Positions 32,182-47,430 of a DNA stretch of 64,000 nucleotides are shown piece by piece (within the stretch, counting starts at the first letter, position 1; every line of letters starts with the position of its first letter). Both the position numbers and the translations under genes were made by a program. The notes below the pieces were generated by a model. That model was not told the DNA's origin and searched no databases. It saw only the letters and a list, made by a program, of their open reading frames with translations. This DNA comes from Chrysomallon squamiferum (taxonomy: Eukaryota > Mollusca > Gastropoda > Neomphalida > Peltospiridae), in the NCBI GenBank assembly GCA_012295275.1, contig CM022666.1:3513616-3577615 (forward strand), written 5' to 3'.

Positions 32182-32257
<76 letters not shown>
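29485..32257. repeat. Segmental repeat unit A, copy 4
   Basis: Block order as in copy 1, including GTCACACGTGCATGTGGTGT at about 29745 (also at 19109), TNF mini-exon and anchor pieces, (CA)n at 30285 and 30850, GCAGATCAAGACATTTGTAC at 31565, GATGAT arrays, and a (CT)n end at 32186-32257. Confidence 0.8.
29865..30190 (-). pseudogene. TNF anchor plus mini-exon pair, copy in unit 4
   Basis: The mini-exon at 29901-29865 is intact: acceptor TTTTTAG, 37 nt encoding KVSESHRKAEKS, donor GTAAAT. The anchor copy has the roughly 40-bp internal deletion seen near 18890 and 19650 and stops after two codons. Confidence 0.55.
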
Positions 32258-32259
<2 letters not shown>

Positions 32260-32994
32260 AATAATTTTACAAAATGTCTAATCGATAATGAATTAGATTT
32301 TTTTTCACAATTTCAGGTTTATCTTGTTAGAAAATTTAAAAAAAAGAAGAAAAAAAGCTGACGAGTATTCTTAAACTAAACTAATCAACAGTGTCATAAT
32401 AATAATAAGAAGAAGAAGAAGAAGAAGGATAATAATGATAATAACAATGATGATGATGATGTTGACGATGATGATGACGACAAGAATTATAATAAACGTA
32501 ATTTTATTATTGATTACAGCAGTAGCACTAGCTGCAGAAGTCGCAGCAGTAGTAGTAGTAGTAGTATCAATCAATACAAAATAAAGCATATAAATCATTC
32601 CATTTAATTCATCATGGTTTTGTTCGCATAACTATTTAAGTTTTAAAAAAACGCCGCTCCTTATTATTTTTTTTTTTTTTTAAATTATTCCCTTTAATAG
32701 CTGATAATTCTAGACTTTTCTAGACTGGTCACAGTTCGGTCTTTGGTCCCTTTTCCATTACGTAATAGAACAGAGGCTAGTGACTTGGAGAAGTCTACGT
32801 TTTTATGACTCATAAATTACGTACATGTCGACAGGCTGCTGCATATGAACTGAATAGTTTGTTAATTCGACTGTATTTTTATATTCGCACTGGCTACAAA
32901 ATACAAATAGTATGCGTGGAAAATAGCAATTATTATAATGAGCACCCCCCACCCCCTCGAGTTATAGATATGGTTTTCAAGCAACAACCAAGTA

Positions 32995-33046
<52 letters not shown>

Positions 33047-33208
33047 CACACCCAAACCCACCCATGCCCTTCCCTCACTCTTTCTATGTGATTTCGTGCG
33101 ATATGGTAAACGATTGTAGTTTCGATCCCGCCTCCTTCTGCACGAAACAAATCGTTCGTTGGTTCTCAGTTCGCATTTTATCCTTTTGTCTTTCTCTCTT
33201 TTCCCCCA

Positions 33209-33295
<87 letters not shown>

Positions 33296-34290
33296 TACTG
33301 CTTAACTCTGAACTCTTGTTGAGATATAATACTTGTTACATAACTGAAACTGGGTCATCACAGACGTTAGAGTTCGCCAGGGAAATAAAAATTACCGACA
33401 TCATGCACGAACATACTTATGATGGCACGTAAACAGCGTTTGATAACAGAGTACTTAAAGATACAGCCGTATCATGTGACTGCACCGTATTGTTATTTTC
33501 AAATATTTGTTTCCGTCAGAAACTTTGTAAACAGACAGTTATTTTATTTTATCTTTATTTATTACTTTTTAAAATTGCATTCAAAACATTATAACCATAA
33601 ACAAGAGCGAAAAGTCTGTAATAATAGCAGAAGTAAAAACTCAATAATGGTGGTAATAAAATGTTGATAATGACGATGACAATAAATAAATATTAAAATT
33701 TATTAATGGCGGTAATAAAATAACAATAATAACAAAAAGAAGAAGTTGATGATGATGATGGTGTTAATGATGATGACAGTGACGATGGTGAAATAAAGAA
33801 AACCATTTTAATTGTTTCTCACAAAATGTTGGCCCCATCGAAAGCACCAATGGTACAAAAAATTCAGTAAAAGCGATTCGTTAAATTTATTTGTTAAAAT
33901 ATATTTTTGACACATTAAGGGAGCCACATAATAACTTATTCAATGAGAGATAATACAAGCTTATTTCAAATCATATTAAAACCATCATCCGTTGACTCAT
34001 ATGTATTACCGTTCGGACTTCGCTACTTGTATGAACAATAGTCAGTTCCTCGCACTTAGCTTGACCTTTGTAATGGCCATCATCGGCCATGACCTTGGTT
34101 TTTATATTGCCATTCCGCAGTTACAATATCAGGCGTTCCATTGGCCCGTTCTTCATTCCGAAATCCGCCGACTGTTCTCGAACAGTTCCGAGGAACAATG
34201 TTGATAACAGTCAGCTGATACATCTTTGTTGGTTCTTTGTTGTGCAATTCGGTATTAGCAGTCACGCTAGAATTGCGCTGTAAATTTATA
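32260..34290. other. Low-complexity intergenic interval
   Basis: Triplet arrays at 32395-32575, (TAA)n at 32996-33044, (CT)n at 33212-33292 and GAT triplets near 33745. The open frame at 33992-34204 (plus, 70 codons) has ordinary composition, but I do not recognise it. Confidence 0.5.
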
Positions 34291-34296
34291 TCTTTT

Positions 34297-34734
34297 ATGG
34301 GGAAAACCTGTATGAATGTGATCGGAAAGCCCAGTCTTGTGATGAGAGCAAGAAAGGTAAGGTTTTTGTATGTCTTCAGTTATTGTTCTTTTGCTGTTCT
34401 TCGACTTTTCCCTAGCGGAAACACAGCCTCCGTAGCCATTCACAAGACTGTATAGTATAATTGGCTCGAAACAAACGCATTTATTTTTTTAAATCTCGGA
34501 ACAACTGTCTTGAATGTTAGTGAATTATATCGGTCATTATTTATCTGTGTGATAAAAGTTATTATACCGTTGTGTTTTTATTTGAATAATGTCGTTGGAG
34601 CTTTTATTGTTATCGTAATCAAAACTGACGGAATATATAGATCATTTAAAATAATTAGTATTCTTAATTTTATCTTTCTGCAGACGGAGGAGTTCTTTGA
34701 AGTTGTATCACTTTGTAGACATAACCTCCTATAA
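34297..34734 (+). CDS. Weak two-exon candidate small ORF
   Basis: Exon 34297-34356 (ATG, donor GTAAGG) and exon 34684-34734 (acceptor TTTCTGCAG, stop TAA) join in phase 0 to give 36 residues ending VVSLCRHNLL. There is no signal peptide, membrane span or known motif. The good splice sites are the only support; it could be non-coding exons or chance. Confidence 0.2.
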
Positions 34735-36763
<2,029 letters not shown>

Positions 36764-37728
36764 ATTATATAAATTCATACATGTATAGACTACAGTATAT
36801 ATTTATGTATACTGATTTTTGTCAAAAATATTACGTTTATTTAACGCGTTAAGCATTGGTAAACAAACAAACATGTATTCAGACTGAGTTAGTTGTTCAC
36901 ATATTTATGATAAAAGCTTAAATTATCAAATCGCCAACACTTGTCGTCACTGAGCGAGTTACCAAATCCGGGTGAGATTGTACCCGAATTGTTGACCTCA
37001 AGTAAATCCATATGACAGATAGTCGACCCATTCAGATAGGAACTTTTAACGTTTGATAGTCTCGTTATCTACGGATGTTCGCATTATCACTTAATCTACT
37101 CAATTACGATAACTAAACTTAAATCAACAAATAAACAAATATTAGTTCAAGTTGCCTGTAGCAGTTTTAAAAAAAAGAAGTTTTTAAGTAGTTTTGTTTC
37201 CTTTAGGCCACTGTAATATATTTCTGTATAGTCGAAATTAATTTAATATTTTCTTTGAAAACATTATTCAGCTGTTTGTTTTATGGGAGCATACATAATC
37301 AGGATTATTTATTTATTTATTTAATCTATTTGCAGTTTGTTGCTAAAATTACTTATAACATGATTTCTGTCAAACCACGCTTAATTCGAAAGGAGCACGT
37401 GCACACCATATCACCTGACAACATGAGCTAAATATAAATATCCTAATTAGGTCGGCCATAGTTGCTAGTGGCAATATGAAAAGATAACAGATTATTTAAC
37501 CCATACGCAATCCAAAACATTTTCATTACTGTCAAATATACTTAGTAAATATATTTAATGGCAGAAAGGACATAAAATTTACGAATCAGATTTACATACC
37601 ATTTATAGACACCATGATAAAATGTACAATTGTCGGATCCCAGGCATTCTTGTTGACTTTATTAGCAAAGATTGGTCACCATTAATAAATAAAACTATGG
37701 CCTATAAGAAGACGTGATCTATTTAGGT

Positions 37729-37814
37729 CAGAGGTTGACAAACTCTTTAGATTATCGACCTCTTCGTGAAATCCTTGACCTCGAACTGAACCTCTCCCCT
37801 CCAAGCTTTTTAAG

Positions 37815-37849
<35 letters not shown>

Positions 37850-38012
37850 ATATTATCAGTAACAAGGCCTCTGTTTATTTCAAATTAATATTAAAATTAT
37901 TAAAATCGTATTAATCTCGAGTTTTTTATTCGTGTTCAACCACTGTCATAACTGACCACTGTCATTATTGACCATCAGACCCCCGGAAAGATCCAAAGAC
38001 CCACGACCTCTG
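37729..38012. mobile_element. hAT-type MITE in unit 1
   Basis: Ends CAGAGGTTGACAAAC and, inverted, CAGAGGTCGTGGG, matching the CAGNGGT termini of hAT elements. It is flanked by an 8-bp near-perfect target duplication, ATTTAGGT/ATTTAGGG. No transposase is encoded. The equivalents at 43999-44278 and 50307-50582 were copied with the tandem units, not inserted separately. Confidence 0.75.
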
Positions 38013-38273
38013 ATTTAGGGCATACCTTTATTTAGTAATAGTATTTCATTTCAGAAATATCGTCAGTATAATCAGGAAAGGAAATCTAATTTGAATAATG
38101 TTATTTATATTAAACTTATTTTAATTTTATTATTATTTTATTTTATTTTTCCTTTTCGCCGAGGCATCATCATCGTCATTTATTATTCCAGCCGTCGTTG
38201 CTACTGAATGACATTTATTATCTATCGGTGTTACTGATATATATTTTTTTCTTCTTCTTATTTCATCATACAG

Positions 38274-38410
38274 ATGTTATCACCACCATAATGAGTCACG
38301 GAAACGTCTGTTTACAAGAGTACTTTAGCGAGGAGAAACTCGACGAACTTACACCGGTACTTGACGGTTGATACAAGCTTCGGATGACAAGCGGAGAGCG
38401 TGGTTAAGAG
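38274..38410 (+). other. Possible 5' UTR exon of SLC16 cassette 1
   Basis: Acceptor-like CATCATACAG before 38274 and donor-like AAGAGGTAATTT at 38411 bound 137 nt without a good frame. Equivalents exist in units 2 and 3 with small indels. Position upstream of the coding exon suggests UTR or promoter-proximal sequence. Confidence 0.25.
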
Positions 38411-38653
38411 GTAATTTAGCGACTTTAAATCTTCCGACGTTAAAAGCTGGAAAATAAAACTTCGTCTTATCAAGACAGCCTTTAAATAGGTCACACCAAA
38501 ACCGTATAAATGCGCCTGTGAGTTGCATTTAGGCCAGATATACGTTGGAATATATTGGGGATAAAGTTATTAATATACTGTTGTTATATATAGAAATCTC
38601 CGTAAAATTTAGGCCAGATAAAGTGGTATATTGTGATAGTATATTATTAATGT

Positions 38654-38717
<64 letters not shown>

Positions 38718-39037
38718 GTAATATATTATTTTTTAAAATAAAATAATAAAAAAAAAAAAAAAAAATTTGGACAAAACTGAACGGTATTGAAATATATATA
38801 TATATATTTTTTTTATGTGTGTGTGCAAGAAAACAAGACCCACAAAAGTCAAATGAAATACTGATAATTATATTGTTGACGCCAATATGGCGCCGTAAGC
38901 TAAATCGACTTTCAGTTCAGTTGAAAGGATTTTTTGTTCTTCGTGAATAAACAGCATATTGTTGATAGATGTATATATATATAAATAAATAAATATATAT
39001 ATATATATTTTTTATATGTTGTAGTTTTAATAACCAA

Positions 39038-39479
39038 ATGGGTAAAGGACAACACAAAGAGAGCGTGCCAGAACTAAAGAGAAAAACGCAGATGGCGCCT
39101 CAGCACAGAAGACACATCCCCACCCCGCCTGATGGTGGGTGGGGCTGGATGATAGTGTTGTCGTCGTTCGTCATTCACGTCATCGCTGACGGCATCGTCT
39201 ACTCGTTCGGGGTCTTCTTCGTCGAGTTTCTGGATTATTTCGGAGGCGGGAAAGGCGAGACGGCCTGGGTGGGGTCTTTAGTACCGGCAGTAACTTACAC
39301 AGTTGGTGAGTGTCCGTCTCTCTGTATGTCTGTCTGTATGTCTGTGTCTGTATACTTTTTATATACGTTTTCCATCTTATAAATAAATGACTGTAAAAAA
39401 AAAAAAAAAAAAAATTCTTTGACTTTTTAGTGTATGTGTTTTTTCATTTTATATGTGTGTATATATATGACTGTGTATA

Positions 39480-39510
<31 letters not shown>

Positions 39511-40253
39511 CATGTCTGTGCGTTGTTCGGGTCTATTTGTGTATTGTTTGTATATGTATGTCTATATGATTGTGTTTGTAAGTATATGTGTATCTGATTT
39601 ATATATATAAACGACATGACGGAGATACATATTCATTTTTAATAAAACCAATCTTTTTCTTATCTTTCAGGTCCTATTGCCAGTGCATTGACGAATCGTT
39701 ACGGCTGTCGGGTCATTAGCATTGTGGGTTCGGTGGTCGCTGGAGTTGGCTTTATTCTCAGTCTGTTTGCACCTAACATATACTACCTGTATATCACCTT
39801 TGGAATAATGGCAGGTCCCTATTTCTGATTCAGTATAACGTCCAACGGACAACCAGTGTTAAAAAATTTGTTAAAGGGAATCGCTCGTTCAATAGCAGAC
39901 ACATGTTCATGCTTTCGTTTATCTGTATATGTGTATGTCAATCCCTGCAATTAAGTGGGGAAGTCGAGCTAATGTCGTCGTTGTTGTTGTCGCTGTAATT
40001 TTAAATTCTCCATGACTGTTTAACTTGTTATGGGATGGATATATTTAAGTGTTTTCCAATATTTGTTTTACAATCCCGATTTGGAATGAAGTTAAAGAAA
40101 GTTAAAAGTGTTCTGGAAAACGTTTCTTATGTTATATTTCAACAAATATTTGAATTTAAAAAAAAAAAAAAAAAAGTCTTTTTGAATTTGAATTTTAATC
40201 ATTTTTGCGTCTAATTTTCTTAATTGCAGGGTTCCTATAGTTATTTTATTGAA

Positions 40254-40305
<52 letters not shown>

Positions 40306-40788
40306 TTTTTCGTTTCATTTACATGCAACTGCGACTAATATATTTTTAAGTCTAAAAATCCCGCAGACGTATTATATCTAAAACATAACACAGACGTAAT
40401 TATGGTTCTAAAATTAGCGATAGGTTCCCTTTAATTCGTGTAAAAAAATATATATATAAAAAAATATAAATATAAATAAATTTGCATGTAATTTCAGCTA
40501 AAGATATGTTGTGTTGTTGGAAAATAATGTACGTATAACTAACTCTGTTTCTGAAACTTGGTAATAAATATTTGTTTATTTCTTCGTGTATTTCCGTCGG
40601 AGAAATATGCCTGTCTCGCTTGCTCTGTTAATATCTGAGCAACAAACCATCGACGCCAGATCGTAATCTTTTTACGATTTCCGCCATTTTTGTTCTTTTA
40701 TGAACTGTTTAATTTAAAATTATTAATAATTTCATTCGGATATGTTGTTGATAACTTAATTTGTTTATGTATGGAACTTGTTTTATTA

Positions 40789-40849
<61 letters not shown>

Positions 40850-42594
40850 TGCTACTACTACTACTACTATTATTATTATTATTATTATCTTTCAATAGTT
40901 GTTTTACCAAAACTATAATGTATTTTTTTTTTGTTTTGATTTTGTATAGCATTTGCTTTCTCTAAAGTATTTAACTTGTTTTAACATCTTAACAATAAGT
41001 GCCTATGCATAAAGTAAGTACAGCCAGGTGGGTGAAAAAAGTAACTTAACTCGCTGTGTGTAAATGTGTGAGAATATCATATGACTTTGCTACATCATAT
41101 CTGAAATATTTAAATATCACACAGATTTTCTTGTTCGTTGAATATCTAAAATAAAATAAAAAAAAAAAAAAAAAAAAAAAAACGCACACAAAAAAATTTA
41201 ACAGTTATTGATAGTGTGAAAATATAATTATGTCAAACCGATTCCATTTGTATACAATACACTAGTGTGAGTTTTAGATCTGTAATATACTCTTGTAAAG
41301 GCTGGATGGGAAGATAATGACAAAAAAGAACAACAAAAAATGTTCTTAAAACTTAGAAGTAGAACACGCAATTCTGTATGTAGTTTTACGTTACGTTATT
41401 TGCTTGCACTATGTTCATTAAATGAAGATAACCATCTTTGAAAAATGTTTTTTCAGTTTATTGTTAAGAGCAATGATTCTGATAAAGAATTGTCTTCGTT
41501 TTTCCAGGATTTGGATTCGGACTGATTTATCTTCCAGCCATCGTATCTGTGGCTAACTACTTCGAGAAACGGAGGTCTTTTGCAACGGGCCTCGCCGTTT
41601 GCGGGTCGGGATTCGGCACGTTCATTTTCGCGCCATTAACCAAATGGCTGCTTGACGAGTACGGGTGGAAGGGAACGGTTCTGATTCAGGCCGCCATCAT
41701 TCTGAACATTGTGGTATGTGGTGCGCTGTTCAGGCCTTTAAAGTCTTTCACAGCGGAGCGAGAGAGCTCGTCGAAAGACGGCGAACGAGCCCAAAACAAC
41801 TCGGAGCTGATGTCACTGAGCAACGGGAAAGGGACGTTCGAAAGGAGGGAAGACATGCAGCTGAAAGAAGAGCAAGAAGTGCTGCTGCCGCGCGACGTTC
41901 AAATCAACGGCGTCGTCAACGGCATCACCCTCATCCGATCGCTGGAGTTGTTTTCGGAGACCGTGGGGACGACGGAGATCGCCAGGATGTGCGCCAGCAA
42001 CAGAGAACTGAAGCCGAACCTCCTGGAGCACGAGGACAAATCGCCGAACCACGCGGCAGACGTCCAAGAACTCGACCTGTCCCCCGCCAGCCTGGCGTGC
42101 AGCGACGGGGCGTTGCACCACGTGAAGAGCACCGCCCCTCGACCGCGCCTCTTGCTTCCGAGCCACGCCAGCCGGCGACTGTCGTCCGAAACGGGCGCCA
42201 TGTACCGAAAGGACATCTTCTACCGCGCCAGCCTGCAGAACATCCCCATGTACCGCTCCCACCCCGACATCTACATCGCCAGCATCACCTCCATTCCCGA
42301 CGCGTCCTCGGAGAACAGCGCCCAGTGGAAGACGTGCCCCTGCCTCAAACCGTCCCGCGAGTTCCGCGACACCTTCAGCCAGATGGTGCAGTTCTCCTTG
42401 CTCAAGGACGGCGTCTTCCTCATGTTCGTAATCTCAAACTTCCTCACCAGCATCGGCTTCAACATGTCTTTCATCTACCTGCCCGACCGCGCCATCGAGG
42501 CGGGCGTGGACAAAAGCGACGCTGCCTTCTTGCTGTCTGTGATCGGCATAGCCAACACTTTTGGCCGAGTCATTTTCGGCTGGTTGTCTCATAG
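39038..42594 (+). CDS. SLC16 (MCT-like) exons 1-3, cassette 1
   Basis: Exons 39038-39305, 39671-39814 and 41508-42594 with GT-AG junctions in phase; the exon 2 donor GTCCCT is poor. Exon 1 has the family signature [11 protein letters not shown] (residues about 30-40) and TAWVGS. Exon 2 has [14 protein letters not shown]. Exon 3 (residues 138-500) has GLIYLPAIV and [19 protein letters not shown], a hydrophilic loop of about 200 residues, then TM7-8 with [14 protein letters not shown]. In MCT1 the TM8 Asp/Arg pair serves proton and substrate coupling; here the Asp position is Asn487 and Arg491 is kept, so this is unlikely to be a classical lactate/proton MCT. Cassette 1 reads His499 where cassettes 2 and 3 have Asp (GWLSH versus GWLSD). 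After the exon 3 donor, unspliced reading stops at once (TGA). Confidence 0.88.
40787..40890. repeat. (TTA)n microsatellite in SLC16 intron 2
   Basis: ATT triplets then TACTAC. Equivalents at 47010-47127 and 53307-53421 differ in repeat number between units. An (AAT)n tract lies upstream in the same intron (40255-40303). Confidence 0.9.
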
Positions 42595-42906
42595 GTGAGA
42601 TTTTATTTAATCGTGGAGATGGTGATGGTGATGATGATGATGACCACTGCCAAAAAAAAAAAAAATAACAGCGTCGCCTTTAATCTCAGTTCTTATTTTG
42701 CACTCTCGTTCGTTCTCTCTTCATCTCTTTTTCTCCCACTCTCTCTCGCTTCCTCTTCTTCTTTCTCTATTCGTTTTTCCCTGTTCCTGCCTCTGTTTCT
42801 CTGACTGTGTTTATCTATTTCTTTCCCTCTCTCCGTCTAATTTTCTTAATAACTCTTTCTCTTTTCGCCCCGCACTCTCTGTCTGTCTGTCTGTCTGTCT
42901 GTATAC

Positions 42907-43033
<127 letters not shown>

Positions 43034-43998
43034 ATTATATAAATTCATACATGTATAGACTACAGTATATATTTATGTATACTGATTTTTGTCAAAAATA
43101 TTACGTTTATTTAACGCGTTAAGCATTGGTAAACAAACAAACATGTATTCAGACTGAGTTAGTTGTTCACATATTTATGATAAAAGTTTAAATTATCAAA
43201 TCGCCAACACTTGTCGTCACTGAGCGAGTTACCAAATCCGGGTGAGATTGTACCCGAATTGTTGACCTCAAGTAAATCCATATGACAGATAGTCGACCCA
43301 TTCAGATAGGAACTTTTAACGTTTGATAGTCTCGTTATCTACGGATGTTCGCATTATCACTTAATCTACTCAATTACGATAACTAAACTTAAATCAACAA
43401 ATAAACAAATATTAGTTCAAGTTGCCTGTAGCAGTTTTAAAAAAAAGAAGTTTTTAAGTAGTTTTGTTTCCTTTAGGCCAATGTAATATATTTCTGTATA
43501 GTCGAAATTAATTTAATATTTTCTTTGAAAACATTATTCAGCTGTTTGTTTTATGGGAGCATACATAATCAGGATTATTTATTTATTTATTTAATCTATT
43601 TGCAGTTTGTTGCTAAAATTACTTATAACATGATTTCTGTCAAACCACACTTAATTCGAAAGGAGCACGTGCACACCATATCACCTGACAACATGAGCTA
43701 AATATAAATATCCTAATTAGGTCGGCCATAGTTGCTAGTGGCAATATGAAAAGATAACAGATTATTTAACCCATACGCAATCCAAAACATTTTCATTACT
43801 GTCAAATATACTTAGTAAATATATTTAATGGCAGAAAGGACATAAAATTTACGAATCAGATTTACATACCATTTATAGACACCATGATAAAATGTACAAT
43901 TGTCGGATCCCAGGCATTCTTGTTGACTTTATTAGCAAAGATTGGTCACCATTAATAAATAAAACTATGGCCTATAAGAAGACGTGATCTATTTAGGT

Positions 43999-44084
43999 CA
44001 GAGGTTGACAAACTCTTTAGATTATAGACCTCTTCGTGAAATCCTTGACCTCGAACTGAACCTCTCCCCTCCAGGCTTTTTAAG

Positions 44085-44115
<31 letters not shown>

Positions 44116-44278
44116 ATATTATCAGTAACAAGGCCTCTGTTTATTTCAAATTAATATTAAAATTATTAAAATCGTATTAATCTCGAGTTTTTTATTCGTG
44201 TTCAACCACTGTCATAACTGACCACTGTCATTATTGACCATCAGACCCCCGGAAAGATCCAAAGACCCACGACCTCTG
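43999..44278. mobile_element. hAT-type MITE in unit 2
   Basis: Copy of the unit 1 element with the same ends and target duplication; the internal AAAT array is slightly shorter. Confidence 0.75.
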
Positions 44279-45265
44279 ATTTAGGGCATACCTTTATTTA
44301 GTAATAGTATTTCATTTCAGAAATATCGTCAGTATAATCAGGAAAGGAAATCTAATTTGAATAATGTTATTTATATTAAACTTATTTTAATTTTATTATT
44401 ATTTTATTTTATTTTTCCTTTTCGCCGAGGCATCATCATCGTCATTTATTATTCCAGCCGTCGTTGCTACTGAATGACATTTATTATCTATCGGTGTTAC
44501 TGATATATATTTTTTCTTCTTCTTCTTATTTCATCATACAGATGTTATCACCACCATTAATGAGTCACGGAAACGTCTGTTTACAAGAGTACTTTTTAGC
44601 GAGGAGAAACTCGACGAACTTACACCGGTACTTGACGGTTGATACAAGCTTCGGATGACAAGCGGAGAGCGTGGTTAAGAGGTAATTTAGCGACTTTAAA
44701 TCTTCCGACGTTAAAAGCTGGAAAATAAAACTTCGTCTTATCAAGACAGCCTTTAAATAGGTCACACCAAACCGTATAAATGCGCCTGTGAGTTGCATTT
44801 AGGCCAGATATACGTTGGAATATATTGGGGATAAAGTTATTAATATACTGTTGTTATATATAGAAATCTCCGTAAAATTTAGGCCAGATAAAGTGGAATA
44901 TTGTGATAGTATATTATTAATGTTGTTTTATATATAGAAATGTAATATATTATTTTTAAAATAAATATAATAAAAAAAAAAAAAAAAAAAAAATTTGGAC
45001 AAAACTGAACGGTATTGAAATATATATATATATATTTTTTTTATATGCGTGTGCAAGAAAAAAAGACCCACAAAAGTCAAATGAAATACTGATAATTATA
45101 TTGTTGACGCCAATATGGCGCCGTAAGCTAAATCGACTTTCAGTTCAGTTGAAAGGATTTTTTGTTCTACGTGAATAAACAGCATATTGTTGATAGATGT
45201 ATATATATATAAATAAATAAATATATATATATATATTTTTTATATGTTGTAGTTTTAATAACCAA

Positions 45266-45708
45266 ATGGGTAAAGGACAACACAAAGAGAGCGTGCCAGA
45301 ACTAAAGAGAAAAACGCAGATGGCGCCTCAGCACAGAAGACACATCCCCACCCCGCCTGATGGTGGGTGGGGCTGGATGATAGTGTTGTCGTCGTTCGTC
45401 ATTCACGTCATCGCTGACGGCATCGTCTACTCGTTCGGGGTCTTCTTCGTCGAGTTTCTGGATTATTTCGGAGGCGGGAAAGGCGAGACGGCCTGGGTGG
45501 GGTCTTTAGTACCGGCAGTAACTTACACAGTTGGTGAGTGTCCGTCTCTCTGTATGTCTGTCTGTATGTCTGTGTCTGTATACTTTTTATATACGTTTTC
45601 CATCTTATAAATAAATGACTGTAAAAAAAAAAAAAAAAAAAAATTCTTTGACTTTTTAGTGTATGTGTTTTTTCATTTTATATGTGTGTATATATATGAC
45701 TGTGTATA

Positions 45709-45739
<31 letters not shown>

Positions 45740-46486
45740 TGTACATGTCTGTGCGTTGTTCGGGTCTATTTGTGTATTGTTTGTATATGTATGTCTATAT
45801 GATTGTGTTTGTAAGTATATGTGTATCTGATTTATATATATAAACGACATGACGGAGATACATATTCATTTTTAATAAAACCAATCTTTTTTCTTATCTT
45901 TCAGGTCCTATTGCCAGTGCATTGACGAATCGTTACGGCTGTCGGGTCATTAGCATTGTGGGTTCGGTGGTCGCTGGAGTTGGCTTTATTCTCAGTCTGT
46001 TTGCACCTAACATATACTACCTGTATATCACCTTTGGAATAATGGCAGGTCCCTATTTCTGATTCAGTATAACGTCCAACGGACAACCAGTGTTAAAAAA
46101 TTTGTTAAAGGGAATCGCTCGTTCAATAGCAGACACATGTTCATGCTTTCGTTTATCTGTATATGTGTATGTCAATCCCTGCAATTAAGTGGGGAAGTCG
46201 AGCTAATGTCGTCGTTGTTGTTGTCGCTGTAATTTTAAATTCTCCATGACTGTTTAACTTGTTATGGGATGGATATATTTAAGTGTTTTCCAATATTTGT
46301 TTTACAATCCCGATTTGGAATGAAGTTAAAGAAAGTTAAAAGTGTTCTGGAAAACGTTTTTTATGTTATATTTCAACAAATATTTGAATTTAAAAAAAAA
46401 AAAAAAAAGTCTTTTTGAATTTGAATTTTAATCATTTTTGCGTCTAATTTTCTTAATTGCAGGGTTCCTATAGTTATTTTATTGAA

Positions 46487-46522
<36 letters not shown>

Positions 46523-47011
46523 TAATAATAATATTTTTCGTTTCATTTACATGCAACTGCGACTAATATATTTTTAAGTCTAAAAATCCCGCAGACGTAT
46601 TATATCTAAAACATAACACAGACGTAATTATGGTTCTAAAATTAGCGATAGGTTCCCTTTAATTCGTGTAAAAAAATATATATATAAAAAAATATAAATA
46701 TAAATAAATTTGCATGTAATTTCAGCTAAAGATATGTTGTTGGAAAATAATGTACGTATAACTAACTCTGTTTTTGAAACTTGGTAATAAATATTTGTTT
46801 ATTTCTTCGTGTATTTCCGTCGGAGAAATATGCCTGTCTCGCTTGCTCTGTTAATATCTGAGCAACAAACCATCGACGCCAGATCGTAATCTTTTTACGA
46901 TTTCCGCCATTTTTGTTCTTTTATGAACTGTTTAATTTAAAATTATTAATAATTTCATTCGGATATGTTGTTGATAACTTAATTTGTTTATGTATGGAAC
47001 TTGTTTTATTA

Positions 47012-47087
<76 letters not shown>

Positions 47088-47396
47088 TGCTACTACTACT
47101 ACTACTATTATTATTATTATTATTATCTTTCAATAGTTGTTTTACCAAAACTATAATGTATTTTTTTTTTTTGATTTTGTATAGCATTTGCTTTCTCTAA
47201 AGTATTTAACTTGTTTTAACATCTTAACAATAAGTGCCTATGCATAAAAGTAAGTACAGCCAGGTGGGTGAAAAAAGTAACTTAACTCGCTGTGTGTAAA
47301 TGTGTGAGAATATCATATGACTTTGCTACATCATATCTGAAATATTTAAATATCACACAGATTTTCTTGTTCGTTGAATATCTAAAATAAAATAAA

Positions 47397-47430
<34 letters not shown>

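Noticed and set aside
18000-32260. CRISPR-like interpretation of the regularly recurring blocks
   Set aside because: Repeats are kilobase-sized, degenerate and eukaryotic in context; there are no short identical repeats with unique spacers and no cas genes.
33100-33160. tRNA-like T-arm (GTTTCGATCCCGC)
   Set aside because: No matching anticodon arm, D arm or acceptor stem could be folded around it.
41813-42262. 149-codon antisense frame inside SLC16 exon 3, repeated at 48058-48507 and in shortened form in unit 3
   Set aside because: It lies opposite a GC-rich, clearly coding exon. It is preserved only because the three units are nearly identical, and it has no splice or start support of its own.
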